Positions 43,798 through 56,127 of a stretch of 64,000 nucleotides of DNA are shown piece by piece; the first letter of the stretch is position 1; each line of letters starts with the position of its first letter. The notes under the pieces were generated by a model. The model searched no databases. It saw only the letters and a program-made list of their open reading frames with translations, and was not told where the DNA came from. A program made the position numbers and the translations under genes. This DNA is from Fomes fomentarius (lineage: Eukaryota > Basidiomycota > Agaricomycetes > Polyporales > Polyporaceae): assembly GCA_022606135.1 (NCBI GenBank), contig JABYQN010000013.1, positions 310,001 to 374,000 on the forward strand, read 5' to 3'.

Positions 43798-44888
43798 GGT
43801 CCCAGTCCCGCTAGTTGACCTGCCACCGCGGCTCAGAGTCAGCAGGAGAAAGCTGGGGGAACTATGTACATATCATCAGGCTACATCACTAGCATCCTAT
43901 TGTACGACACAGCGATCGATGACGCCCGTCACTTTGAAATTCGTAAGTAGATCATCAGTTCGTCGCTAGACGTCTGGATCAGAAGGTTCGGCTGTTGTGA
44001 ACCTTCGAGGAGCCTGCGCCTCGGACGGTACTTCAATAGTTTCTGCAAGTGACCGTCAAAAGGTAAAGGCAGAGGGAGTTCGTACATAGTGTGGGTGCAT
44101 ATACTTACGGCTATTGATGACGTGGCTAGACGACTCAGGCTGACGCTGCGCAAACCAACCAACCATGTACATGGATACAAGCGCGACAAGCGCTACCGCT
44201 AATACGCAGCTTGCACATATCAAATTGAATCACATGTATGCACAAGGGGCTGCCTCGATTCAGGCTAAGTACTAATCATGCATCATGTATCACGATCAGC
44301 CATGTATTATACTGAAGAGCTCGGGGCCTCGGGCCTAATATGCATACTTATGGAACACCTGAACCAGTGAGCCCGCCCTCGATGGAGCAATCATGACGAG
44401 TCTAAATCATCATATTATAATGAGGTCGGACTTCGTATGACAAGCAGTGACATGGTTGGGGGTAGCAAAGGTTATGTGGCTTTGGTATGCGAGGTCCCAG
44501 GTGTGCGCAGGTGTCAGTTTCCAAGAGGTGAGAACTATGGACTGCAGTAGTAGACACTGTGCTGTGTCTGTATGGTAGGATAGGCATTCTGACTGCTTGC
44601 CCGCCGTACTAATGCGCGAGAAGCAACTGGATATTGGTATCTCGGACAAAGACAGACAAATCCGTGTTGACTTGAACCTGAGTGATCAAACAGACACATA
44701 GAAGGCGAATCGACAGTCTGGCGGTGCTAGTAACGTAACAGCGTTATGCGAGTTCAAGGAAGGCAAGAAAATTCATGAATAGTCGTCGCATCGCACAAGA
44801 TCACGAGAGGCGAGTGCCTCGAAGCGCATAAATCACAGATAGATATCATCACAGCATAGACCGTCTCGGATGCGACACCGCGACGCAC
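43798..44888. other. Intergenic stretch with a possible tail relic
   Basis: Around 44520-44590 (minus) LPYRHSTVSTTAVHSSH resembles VPHRSSTVSTTAAVYSE in the tail of copy 7, suggesting a small relic. Nothing else is recognised. Confidence 0.4.
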
Positions 44889-47037
44889 TCACGCAGACGC
44901 TCGATCGTCCAGCACCTGCACAACCGCGCGGTCTCCATCCGACTTGACCGCGATCTTCCTCTTCCGCGCGGACGCCATCGCAGGCCATGGCTCATTGAAC
45001 ACCTCGTCGAGCTCCTCGAGCGTCCGCCCGCGCGTCTCGACGCAGAACAGGAACCAGAGCGTCGCCGCGCAGCAGTTCCAGACGACGAACACGAAGTAGT
45101 ACTTGTACCCCCAGCGCTCGAGTCCGACCGAGTTGGCGAACGTGTTGATGAATCCGGCGCAGTTCGCGATCAGGATGTGTACTGTCCGCGAGGCGTTAGC
45201 CGGATGAACGAATCGGGGGTGGTGAATCAACTCGAGAACGTACCAGCCATACCCTTGGCGCGCATCTGCTGGTTCATGACCTCAGCGCAGTAGAGCGCCT
45301 GCAGGGGTGTGTATGTGAACGAGTACACGATGCCGAACAGGAAGATGAACGTGATGGTCGCGTTCGCGCCATTGACGTTCGTGTTTCCCGGGGTACCGTA
45401 CTTCGACGACAGCGCCGCTACGATGGAGAGGAGCGCGGCGAGCGCGAAGGCGCCGAAGTAGAGGCGCGGGCGGCGGTTGATCTTGTCAGTGAACGCCGCT
45501 CCGGTAAACGCACCAAAGGCGGAGAGAATGTTGTTGGCGAAATTGTAGACGAGTTGAGTGTGCCTGTTCTTCACGCCGGCGTTGGACAGGACCGTTGGTA
45601 GGAAGTATGTGATCAACTGGATGAGAGATAGGAGTCAATATGTAGGTCAGGCGGCCAGGTCTCAGCGTTCGATGATGCCGTTAACATGTCAACGTCACGT
45701 AGTGTGGGGAAAGCGAAGAACGTAACGGCGTGGGGACGCAACAGCGCGGGGCTTCAGCCCGTGGGAGGCAAAAACGAGGGGATTGGAGGAGAAACGGGAT
45801 ACATACACCGTTCCCAGCGAGCTGGCCGTTGAGGCACATGAGCGCGAGCGCGAGGAGGCGCCAGCGCGCGTTGGCGGTGTTGACGAGCTTAGAGTAATCC
45901 CAGACGGGCTCCATCTTGCGGACCTCGATCATCTCCTGGAACTCTCGGAGCTGCAGCTCGATTAGAGGGTTTGTCTTGCCGTCGCTCGAGTGGTACTTGA
46001 TCATGACCGCGCGTGCGTCGTCGATACGACCACGGGAGACGAGCCAGCGGGGCGATTCGGGGCACAACCAGACGCAGGACATCACTATTGTTGGCGGGAC
46101 AACCTATGTGTGAAGTAGAGTTCGCGGTCAGCACTACCGCATGTTGGCCTTGACAGGACGGGACGGAACCTGAAGCAGAAGCGGGAGACGCCAGGACCAG
46201 GTGCTGTTCATCGTCTCGGTTCCGACCATGATACCGGTGGCGGGGATGGCGCCGATGAAGAAACAGCCTGTTCGCGATATGTGTTTCAATTTGTCCAAAT
46301 ATCTCAACGCACGGACTCTTACTGTTGTACAGAGCGCCGAGGCGACCACGCCAGTGGGCGGGAGCAAGCTCGGTAACCCATGTCGGTGCGGCGGTCGTGC
46401 TGATAGCGATACCGAAGCCGAGGGTGAACCGACCCCCCAAGAACATCGAGCGGTTCTGTGCCGCGGTGATGACTGACGCGCCGAGGAGGATGATGAACCC
46501 GCCGATGAACATTCCTGCGCGACGACCAAATCGCTCGCTGGCCGGCCCGGCGAAGAATGCTCCAGCGCAGTTACCCGCCACATAGATTAGGAATACTGTA
46601 TGGGACGAAGAGATAAGGGTCAGCAATTGGATGTGTATCGGACAGGGGAGATAAATGATAGCAAGCCAGTACTCACCGATACCCGTGCTCGCACCGACCT
46701 CCTTGTACTGGAAGAAGTTGAGGTATTGATCCATGGCATTGATGCCACCCATGAGGGAGCCATCGAATCCTAACACGCCCAGATGATCAGATGATGAAAA
46801 CATGACGCACGGCTGGAACTTACCGGAGGAGACTGCGTTCAAGAAGCCAACCATGCATATGAAATAGAGGGAGATAGCGCGCCTGCTCCATGGGTCGAGC
46901 TGCGTGTTCTCGAGGGCAGCTTTGAGCTCAGCATTGAAGATTGTCTCCTCGATCTTCGCCCCCTGTAGAGAGGTCGGACTTGCGACGGACTCGATACGTT
47001 CCTTGATGTCCTCTTCGTATTCGTGTTGTGAGGACAT
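44889..47037 (-). CDS. MFS sugar transporter, lactose permease/hexose type, paralogue 1
   Basis: Plasma-membrane sugar importer of the fungal sugar-porter family with 12 expected helices. Seen in order: a hydrophilic start (MSSQHEYEEDIKERIESVAS), GFDGSLMGGINAMDQY, GPASERFGRRAGMFIGG, SMFLGGRFTLGFGIAISTTA, ELAPAHWRGRLGALYN, TMNSTWSWRLPLLLQV, the signature PESPRWLVSRGR, NGQLAGNG, LITYFLPTVL, LYCAEVMNQQMRAKGMA and the terminal signature VETRGRTLEELDEVFNEP. It ends VQVLDDRASA. About seven introns interrupt the gene at points shared with paralogue 2 at 50042-52066 (same strand). Substrate (lactose, hexose or other) cannot be told from sequence. Start taken at the ATG 47037, where similarity to paralogue 2 begins. 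Confidence 0.9.
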
Positions 47038-48334
47038 GATAGCTCGTCGTGACGGCCCTGTAGGCGAACACGAAAGGCCGGGCGACTGAAGGAAGCGGGG
47101 GACGAGAGGGAGGGAAACCCACGGCGAGACGCACACCCGACATGGCGTAGATATAGGTTTCGGAAAATGAGCACCCCAAGATCAGGAACCTATACCACCA
47201 TGGGCTGAGTGGTAGGCGACTATCTCGTCGGCACGAGATGATTAGCATATCTCACGAGTCAGCTGGGCTATGGAGTAGGGCTCTAATCAAGCCCACGGGC
47301 CACGATGCCCTGCGATGTATTAGACCCGAGAGGTTTCGCAGCCAAGTCTGCATTGGCAATGCCCGACCTCACTCGGAGTCGCGCCGTCACAGCAGAGTTG
47401 AGCCGTGGCAGTAGTAAGTAATCGTCGCATTACTTGGAGGTCGAGATGTGGTTTTAGCGCCACGCCCGCAGCGTCCCCCATGATATGATGCCAGATGGTG
47501 CCTGGCGGGCGTCCCGCCCTGCGCCTCTTACCACATATATCGGAACGCGGGAAACTTGAAAAGCCAAGCATTCTGCATCACGCATGGTGAACAGCGACGA
47601 AGACTATCATGTAGTACTCTAACGGCACGCATGATAACCCCTCGTCCGCTCTCTGCCAGACTCCGAAGTTGGGTTGAGCAATGAGAACTTGAAGACACTG
47701 GCAGGCGAGATCTGGACGAGATGGATCACCGATAACCTTCGTATTACTTACTTGCTTGACAGCAGAAGCGATGTCAGGTACCACAATTCACGCTATCAGA
47801 ACCCCCGATCCAGGAGGAGAACCCACTTAGCAGCGATGACTTCACTGTCATAGATTACAGCGGCCTTCATACGGAAACCGCGGGCCGCTTGCCAGCCGTA
47901 GTGAGTTATGGCTAAGTAGTATCAGTAGTATTCGTCTGGATGAAGATGATGTCCCTTAATTTCCATCCAGTGCAGCGTAAGGGGCACCAAGAAAGCCGAA
48001 CGTGCGGACTTCGGGGCTAAGGATATCTGAAGTACTACACCGTATCATGAGTGCGAATGTGCACCGTGACGCTGTGCTAGACCAATGGGTCGAACTCTCA
48101 AGTGCAGATTAGACCGTGTCACAGAAATGCAGAAGAGTTTATATATGGGTGCCTATTACGCATCTACAAGTTAAGCAACAGCGTGAAGTTGGATCAAGCT
48201 AGCCTGCGCGAGAAGATTACAACCTGGTCATTGGAAGTCGCAATGGTATGTCCGATTCTGAACTAGAATACGTACTTTTCTGGGAGTGGTAGAACGGCAC
48301 CTTCATCTCGCCTAGACAGAGCAGCAACGGAGTC
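47038..48334. other. 5' region of transporter 1, no gene seen
   Basis: Only short ORFs and no repeats recognised. Confidence 0.45.
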
Positions 48335-48585
48335 TCAGCCTGTCGTGCCACCGGCTCCACCAACAGGTACGGCGCCTGCGAGGGTCCCGGCTGCGGTGAT
48401 GATATCCCCGACGCCACCCAGGATAGCACCCACGTCACCGGCAGGCTACGAAACAACCTTTGTTAGTTCAATTTGTGGCATTGATTTCCTTCAAAACTCA
48501 CGTCGACGCCAGTGGTTTGTGCAATGGGGAGAGCACGGACTGCGGCAATTGAAGCCAGGGCGGCGAGGACGAATGAAAAACGCAT
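48335..48585 (-). CDS. Small secreted Gly/Ala-rich peptide, 64 residues
   Basis: Two exons: 48502-48585 and 48335-48445, with a 56-nt intron starting GTGAGT and ending CGTAG. The signal peptide MRFSFVLAALASIAAVRA is followed by LPIAQTTGVD. Exon 2 gives PAGDVGAILGGVGDIITAAG then TLAGAVPVGGAGGTTG and a stop. There is no cysteine, so it is not a hydrophobin or typical effector. The mature chain of about 46 residues is glycine/alanine/valine-rich and could be a surface-active or structural cell-wall peptide. The ATG is preceded by a possible acceptor (CCATGATAG), hinting at a 5'UTR intron. No family recognised. It lies between two sugar-transporter genes on the same strand. Confidence 0.65.
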
Positions 48586-50041
48586 CTATCATGGAAAGGG
48601 TTAGATGGATGGAAAGTGGCGAGACGAGAACTCACTGTTGGTGAGCTGAATTGAGGGAAAAGAGTGAGTAGTGAAGTTCTGGTTTCGAGCTTTGGTTTCG
48701 CTCGCCCTCTTATACCTAGTATAACGTGAGCGTCATGAAGACGGAAGGAATTCAATGTAACAATTCTCAGACATCTGTGAGGCTTCGAGGCTCCGAGGTT
48801 CCGAATGAAGACGGACGCAGCGAGGCATGTCAACGGGAAGCGGACATCATGCCAACAGTAACGTGCGTGCATACCTGATGAGTAATTACTGGCGATGCAA
48901 GACGGGTCACGCAACGCATACTGCGCGAGGCAAGCCAGTCTCTATATCATTCATATCGAGCACCTTGAAGCTTTTTCCAGCCTGCCAATGACAGACAGCA
49001 GCACCGGGAAGATGGTCGAGTGGAATGGTATGGTCGTAGAGCCACGTTGTATGAACCTGGTGTGATCGGTGTTAAGCAATGGCCAATCGCACCAGTACCG
49101 GAGCATGTATGATTGAAAGCCGCCGCCGCTCCTCGTCTTATGGACGGTGTTAATGCGGTGGCTAGAACAGTCGTATGTGCTCCCTAAAAGTTAGACGATC
49201 TTCAGTAGTCCGGTCAGCTCATGGAAGCAGTCTCAGAAACGGTCAGATCGTGTATACGCACACCATGCATATTAGACTTGGATGGGGCCCAGCGATGCGT
49301 TGCGCGGTGTCCGGAGAAATCAGTGGGGCTTAGCGGACATGCACGACGGCCGGTCGGTCACAAAGACGTATGAGTTATCGCAAATTTCTGTGCTTGGAAG
49401 CCGCACGGCTCCAGGAACGTTTGGCTTTGAAGATAAGTACTGTACTAGTATCGCGGTCCGTTCGTAGCCGTAGTACTAGCGTCGAGTCGAATTTGACTAG
49501 CAAAATTTGAGGTCATAGACTCTATGACCAGTGCCGCCTCAACTGGGCGCAGCACATCCTTGGCAAAGGCAGCGAACCAGCCGTTCATGAATGATCAACA
49601 TTCAGCCAGACAGATCTAGAGTATCTCGTATCATGAGTCCAGGAAGCATGCGGTCATGCCAGTCTAGTAGGCGCAGTACCACAGTGAGTAGGCGCCCATA
49701 TGCGTTCGGGGGCGTCGGCCCGCCGTTCCGCATCAGCCACCAGGTAGGCACCTCCGCCACCACCGTGTCAGAGTGAAGCAAATGAACCTTGCAGAGCTTG
49801 ATTGTGCAGCCACGATCGACCGACTTACGCCGCCCATCGCTCATCATCAGTGTCGGAAAAGTATGTGTGGGTTTCATTGAAAGACCAGAGAGACGATATA
49901 CTAAGTACAAGCAGAGATATAACAGCGTCGTAAACTTGACATTAAGGATACATATAACATCGTAAACGACCGAGACATTAGCGGCGTAAATTTACAGGCT
50001 GATTACACACGGTCGCGCCTAATACCGTGCATGGTGGATTT
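48586..50041. other. Intergenic stretch, no gene seen
   Basis: 5' region of the small secreted peptide and 3' flank of transporter 2. The 102-codon minus ORF near 49.6-49.9 kb shows no family features. Confidence 0.4.
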
Positions 50042-52066
50042 TCATGCATGATCGTCGATCACCTAGATTCATAAGAGTCAAGGTCAGGCGGGGGGAAAAT
50101 ACGCGACGATAGGGGACAGAGATAACCCACCTCGACGATCTGGGTGTCTCCCTTCTCCTTGATGGCGAATTTGCGCTTGCGTGCGGACGCCATGGCGGGC
50201 CATGGCTCGTTGAACACCTCCTCGAGCTCCTCGAGCGTGCGGCCGCGAGTCTCGACACAGAAGAGGAACCAGAGCAGCGCAGCGCAGCAGTTCCATACAA
50301 CGAAGACAAAGTAATCTATACCGTAAAGAAGACAACTGTCAGCAGGCGACCCTCACCAGACGCGAACGCAGAAGGATGCCAAGATACGCACACTTGTATC
50401 CCCAGCGCTCGAGCCCGACGGCGTTGGCGAACGTGTTGATGAAGCCCGCCGCGTTCGCGAAGATGACATGAACCGCCATACCCTTCGCGCGCATCTTCTG
50501 GTTCATGACCTCCGCGCAGTACAGAGACTGGAGCGGCGTGTAGATGAAACTGAACGAGATGCCGAAGATGAAGATCATCGCGATCGTCGCATGCGCGCCA
50601 TGCACGTCCGTATTCCCCTTCACCCCGAACTTGGAGGATAGACCAGCGACTGCCGCGAGGATAGCTGCGAGCCAGATGCAACCAAGGTAAAGGCGTGCGC
50701 GGCGAGGGATGCGGTCCGTCATCGCTGCGCCGGTGAACGCGCCTGCACAGGAGAGGATGTTGTTCGCGAAGTTGTAGAGCAGTTGGGTGTGCTTGTCTGA
50801 AACACCGGCATTTGCGAGGACAGTCGGGAGAAAGTATGTGATAAGCTGGAGGCCCAACTCAGTACATCGCTACATGAAAGAGTGAAGGGCACGGCACGTA
50901 CACCGTTCCCAGCGAGTTGACCGTTGATGCACATGAGGACGAGAGCGATAAGACGCCAGCGTGCGTTGGAGGTGTTGACGAGCTCTCTGTAGTCCCAGAA
51001 GGGTTCTATCTCGCGAACCTCGATCATCTTCCTGAACTCGCGCAGCTGGAGCTCAATGAGAGGGTTCGTCGACTGGCCGTCCGTCGAGTGGTACTTGATC
51101 ATCACGGAGCGTGCTTCCTCGACTCGGCCGCGGGAGACGAGCCATCGAGGTGACTCGGGTGCGAACCATACAAAAGTCAAGACGATCGCAGGTGGGACAA
51201 CCTGGAGCAGGAGGGGGAGACGCCATGACCAAGTGCTGTTCATCGTCTGCGTGCCGACCATCACGCCCGTAGCAGGGATGGCACCAACGAAGAAGCAACC
51301 TGTAGCATGTCTTCTTTAGCATTACCGCGGGGGATATAGGACGGAAAACTGACTGTTATACGCTGCTCCGAGACGACCACGCCAGTGCGCAGGCGCGAGC
51401 TCCGTGATCAATGTCGGTGCCGCGGTCGTGCTGATCGCAATACCGAACCCAAGGACGAAACGGCCACCCAAGAACATACTGCGGTTTTGGGCGGCCGTGA
51501 TGACCGCGGTGCCGACGAGAATGATCAGAGAACCGATGACCATACCCCAACGGCGGCCGAACGCCTCACTGGCAGGACCGGCGAACAGCGCACCTGCACA
51601 CTGACCGACGACGTAGATCAAGAAAACTGCGAGAGGGGAATTTCGGTCTGAGCGACATCGGGAGCTGACAACAGTGACTTATACTCACCAATACCCGTGC
51701 TGGCACCGACTTCCTTGTAGCCGAAGTAGTCTTGGTACTGCGTCATAGCGTTGATACCACCCATGAGCGAACCATCGAAACCTGGGCAATCGACCGATTG
51801 AACACAGAGCTTCATGATACAGAAGTGAAGGGAAACGTACCATTGGAGATCGCACACATGAACCCAACAGCACAGGTGCCATAGAGCGCAAAGGCACGCT
51901 TACTGAGCGGGTCAAGGTGTGTGTTTGCGATGGCCTCCATTAGCTCTGGGTTGAAAATGGTCTCCTTGATCTTCGCGCCTTGCAAGTCGGAAGTGGGGCT
52001 CGCGATGCTATCCCGCGGGTCCTTGCCCTCGTTGTAGCTGTCCTCTCGTAATGAACGTGGCGCCAT
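50042..52066 (-). CDS. MFS sugar transporter, lactose permease/hexose type, paralogue 2
   Basis: Tandem paralogue of 44889-47037. Same landmarks: MAPRSLREDSYNEGKDPRDS, GFDGSLMGGINAMTQYQDY, GPASEAFGRRWGMVIGS, SMFLGGRFVLGFGIAISTTA, ELAPAHWRGRLGAAYNS, the signature PESPRWLVSRGRVEEARSVM, LITYFLPTVLANAGV, LYCAEVMNQKMRAKGMA and VETRGRTLEELEEVFNEP. Near the end, splicing out GTGGGTTATC..TCTAG joins KGDTQIVE to VIDDHA and a stop at 50042, paralleling VQVLDDRASA in paralogue 1. Without that splice it would end ..SRIFPPA. Frames are open in all exons. Substrate unknown. Confidence 0.9.
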
Positions 52067-53457
52067 TTTGCCTGCGTGAATGGTATGCCGTGACGAAGAA
52101 CGCGATCACCAGCAGGGATTGTGGGTGACGAGGCCGAGAGCGATGCAAGACCCGAGGCGAGAGGGGATCAAGCTGGGGGGCAAGCTGGATTGCTGACCGC
52201 GTAGGCGACATTTTATGTTCTGAAACCTATTACCAATCTCGATGAGAGGGGGCGAGTGAATCATAGCTGAATGCCAAGAAGCAATAATTCGGGGACGCGG
52301 GGAAATTGGCGAGCGATGAAGAGTGGTCACCGGGTGCTGGGAGATCGCAATCGTGGGCCGCTCTTCCCTGCAATGTCTCCCGGTCCGAGCCGCCATCCCG
52401 GCCCAGGTCTCCGCTTCGACAACATCCCAGCGCTGTTTTATGTTGCGTTGATGGTGCCTGTACGCTAGTCCGGGGTTAGCGGGGCGGGACCTGAAGAAAA
52501 ACGTTTAACAATTACCTTGTGATCGACTAAGATCGGCATCCACCCCGCAGTGCCTCACAACCATCTAAATGTCCATTTCTGTATCATCTCGTTTGAGCTG
52601 TGGCCTGCTGTGGCCCAGGAACCTCAGACCTAGATCATGTCCAGAAAATTGGAGACCTTGCCGTATCCTACTTTACTTTAACAGAACAGGGGTTTGTAGA
52701 CGCACACGAGGACATCCGATGGATGAGATCGTGTAATTGAACGTCCAATGGATTGGAAGACTTCTCTCGACCTTGTATGTGAGACCTGTGCGTGTTGTGC
52801 GGATGCCGATACCCGGATAAATAGATGTGCCGCTTTCAAATAAAAAGGTTCACCACCTTTCTCACCTTGCATGAGGGTAGTAGACATGTGCAACGCACGA
52901 ATTTTGCGGTGGCACTGAATGGACGTACATGAGACGACTAACAATCTACGAGTTTCACTCAAAAGGTTAGCAACACCAACACGTTCATACGAAGTACATG
53001 GCGTTTTGGGTATGGCAACTTGGTAAGATCACAACTCGAGAGAGATGGGTGACTCGTCATATTGGGTCTTCCGAGAACAGTAATCCAGACGCCCGCCCAG
53101 CGAAAACGGTTAATCCCGAGCTATGCCGCATGCCGCACGAGCGAGCTACGATATATACTCTTATGAACGCTCGATTCCTACTCGAGTATCTTATAGCTCC
53201 GCCACAGCAGCCGAGAATAGCTCAGAGAACTCACTAAGTCTTCGAGACGTAAGCGAGCCCATGTGCAAGCGGCCCGGTAGCTCCTTCTCCATACAAATCC
53301 TCATCCAACGGAGCCCCGCGTCCTCGACTTGCTCCACCTGCTGGGAAATGAGGGGCGTCTTTCATATAAAAGACTACCCTATCGTGACTACGGGGTGGCG
53401 CTACTGGCTTATCTACGCCTGTCGGCACTTTGAGCATTCTCTGTTTACTACGCCAAC
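52067..53457. other. Divergent promoter region between transporter 2 and the deacetylase
   Basis: Short ORFs only; nothing recognised. Confidence 0.45.
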
Positions 53458-55077
53458 ATGCCTCGCAGGGTGCTGATAGGCTTCGGAGTCGACGTCGACG
53501 CTGCCTCAGGATGGTCAGTCTCTTCGGGTAGATGCTCAAGAAGGATCTCTCAGCTCAGGGATTTATTGTATAGGATTGGCGCTCAAGGAGCTGAGAATTC
53601 GCCATGCGATGTCTCCAGGGTATGTCACTCATTTCATTATCATCACAATAATAATGACTTTCGGTTTGGCACAATCTGCAGGGCATGTACGGTGGCGAAG
53701 TTGGAGTACCTCGCTTGCTCAAGCTGTTTGACAAGTACGGCATCAAGGCGACATGGTTCATCCCAGGTGCGCTATCGGTCTACCCGTGGTTCACTAGATA
53801 CTGATTGTTGTTTCTCGTTCTCCAGGTCACAGTGTGGAGACGTTCCCTGAGCAGCTAGCACCGATAAGAGACGGTGGCCACGAGATGTGAGCAAAACACG
53901 AAACGACTACCACGCCATGCCTAGATTCAACATATTTGCATTGAGTGGACTCCATGGATATCTTCACGAACGACAGACCAAGTTGACCCTCGAGCAACAG
54001 AAAGATGTCCTAGACCGTAGCTACGAAGTTTTGACCAAGTTCAACAATGGAATACCTCCCAAGGGAAATTGTGCGCCTTGTTGGGACACGACGCGAGAGA
54101 ACACTCGGCTCTTACTTGACAAGGGTATCGAGTATGGTGAGGTGACCTACACATTCATCATCATTTTTCCTGATATCTACTTCGACAGACCACTCCGACA
54201 TGGCACATGAGTACGTGTAACCATGTGTCTGCAGTTGGGTTTTCCTCTCACTGGCCGCGCCTCAGCTCACAGGCCTACTATCTACGTACCGATGATGACT
54301 GGACCAAGATTGACTATCAAGCACAGGCCGAAACGTGGATGAAACCCCTCGTCCGAGGAAAGGATACTGGACTAGTTGAAATTCCTGCCAATTGGTGCAG
54401 TGTCGTTCGCATATTCCCTGTGCTGTACTGACCGTCTCTCGAAAATGCAGGTATCTCGACGACTGGCCGCCGTTCGTGTGCGTGTTATCCCATGCTTTCC
54501 GGAGACTATCATGCTCAGATCTGTGCATTAGCTTCGTCAAATCGCGTCCGAACCCCCACGGATGGGTGATTCCAGAGACCATCATAAAGTCTAGGCACCA
54601 TACTAAACGAGTCCTTTTAGGTTAACACACGCGACGTCGAGGACCTCTGGAAGGATATGTTCACTTACCTCTACAGGTACGACTTATTTTACAGGACTGC
54701 ATTGCCCTGGAACCATCTCGACTGAGATTGTTTCGTTTAGGGAGGAAGAGAACTTCATCTTTCCCATCACTCTCCATCCGGATGCTAGTGGGTGAGTGCC
54801 TCCACCTCTAACCTGCAACTATTGCCTCATCAATATGGATTCCTTCCTAGCCGGCCGCATGTACTCATGATGCTCGTGAGCTCTAGTTCGTCTCCACGAC
54901 CGCCGAAATTTGCTGAGATAGACATCTTATTCGTAGGAGCGTTTCATCGAGTGGATCAATAGCCACGAAGATGTCCACTGGGTGCGCTTCATCGACATGG
55001 CAAACGAATTCCGGGCTCGCGTTGCACCAGCCCCCGAAGCAATTTTGCCAAACGGGTATAAAAGCACGATCGAATGA
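53458..55077 (+). CDS. Polysaccharide deacetylase (carbohydrate esterase 4-like), intracellular type
   Basis: Metal-dependent deacetylase fold of the NodB group, subgroup resembling peptidoglycan deacetylase-like fungal proteins. Reading order: [16 protein letters not shown] (the DVD metal/base motif), [52 protein letters not shown] (second motif with His), [35 protein letters not shown] and [20 protein letters not shown]. After WYLDDWPP come [71 protein letters not shown] and the end [10 protein letters not shown]. About ten short introns with clean borders keep the frame open. There is no signal peptide, so it probably acts inside the cell. Substrate is not predictable. Confidence 0.88.
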
Positions 55078-55336
55078 TTCGCGGAAACCAGGGAGACTCT
55101 GACGAAGGAGCACGAGTCTTCACGCCTTCCCGTACCACGAGTTATCACATGTCCGGAGTATTCATGGTGGGATTCACCACTGTAAAATAATTTCATGTGT
55201 GATCGCTTCGAAGCTCGGGCGCATTCGTGACGGCAGGAGCTGAATGATATCGAACAGGCGCAGTAGAGAATTGCCTTCCCTACATCGGTATATCGCCTCT
55301 CGAGTAGTCTAATATTTTCACAACCATTGCGCTCCT
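55078..55336. other. Gap between convergent genes
   Basis: Nothing recognised. Confidence 0.4.
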
Positions 55337-55800
55337 TCATACCTCACCTATTCTCATCACTTCTATCCTTGTACAAGACGAGCTTGATGGTCCCTCACGA
55401 TGGCGGGGAGCAAAGGTGGCGGCACGCGCGAAAGCAAGGGGCGTTTCCGGAAGTTGGAACACGGAACTGGATGGGGCAGTTCGAGACTCGGATCCAGTGA
55501 GCACATGTACAGAACCTGAGGAGAGGGCAGTTCCAGGCAGTTCAAACACCACAGAGGTGGAAAGCGGTTCTCCAGGGAGCATAATCAGAGAGCTGGAGGG
55601 AAGGACAGTAGTCTTCGGCACCGCGGAAGTAGAGCTCGACTCTCGTGAGATTTTGAACACTGACGTGGACGAAGCGGCGGCTGCCGAGAACTCAAGCTTG
55701 GATAGGATGGACAGTAAGAGCGTCGCGGTGGGAGGGACTGGGAAGACAGTTGAGCCATGCTTTTGGTTGACGCTGACCGGGAGGGCTAGCCTGTAGTGGG
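55337..55800 (-). other. Ser/Thr-rich open frame, possible C-terminal part of the WSC protein
   Basis: The minus-strand frame is rich in Ser/Thr/Pro/Val (VFKISRESSSTSAVPKTTVL, PSSSLIMLPGEPLSTSVVF), as in the stalks of WSC surface proteins. It lies 330 bp past the WSC domains on the same strand. No joining introns could be fixed, so it may be separate or a remnant. Confidence 0.3.
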
Positions 55801-56127
55801 CGGGGCTAGCCTGTGGTGGGCGGGAGCAGTGTCACGATGGAGTCGGATAATACTGTCTCGTGTGATCTATGGGTGGACACTGAGAGTGAATGCAGTTGAC
55901 GATGAGCTTCAGGTCCAATGACAAACACACGCACGCACCGCATTACAACGAAGTAATGCGACCTGGACACATGGTGTCAAAAACGCAAAGCATGCGATTT
56001 CTTGAAGCCTGCTTCGGGCGAACAATCCCCGAGACGCCCCGACGAAGCTTGCAATATATATATATATACGACATCTTCCGAAAACTACGGTCTACTCGTC
56101 AGGAACGGGATTCCAAGACCTCATACT

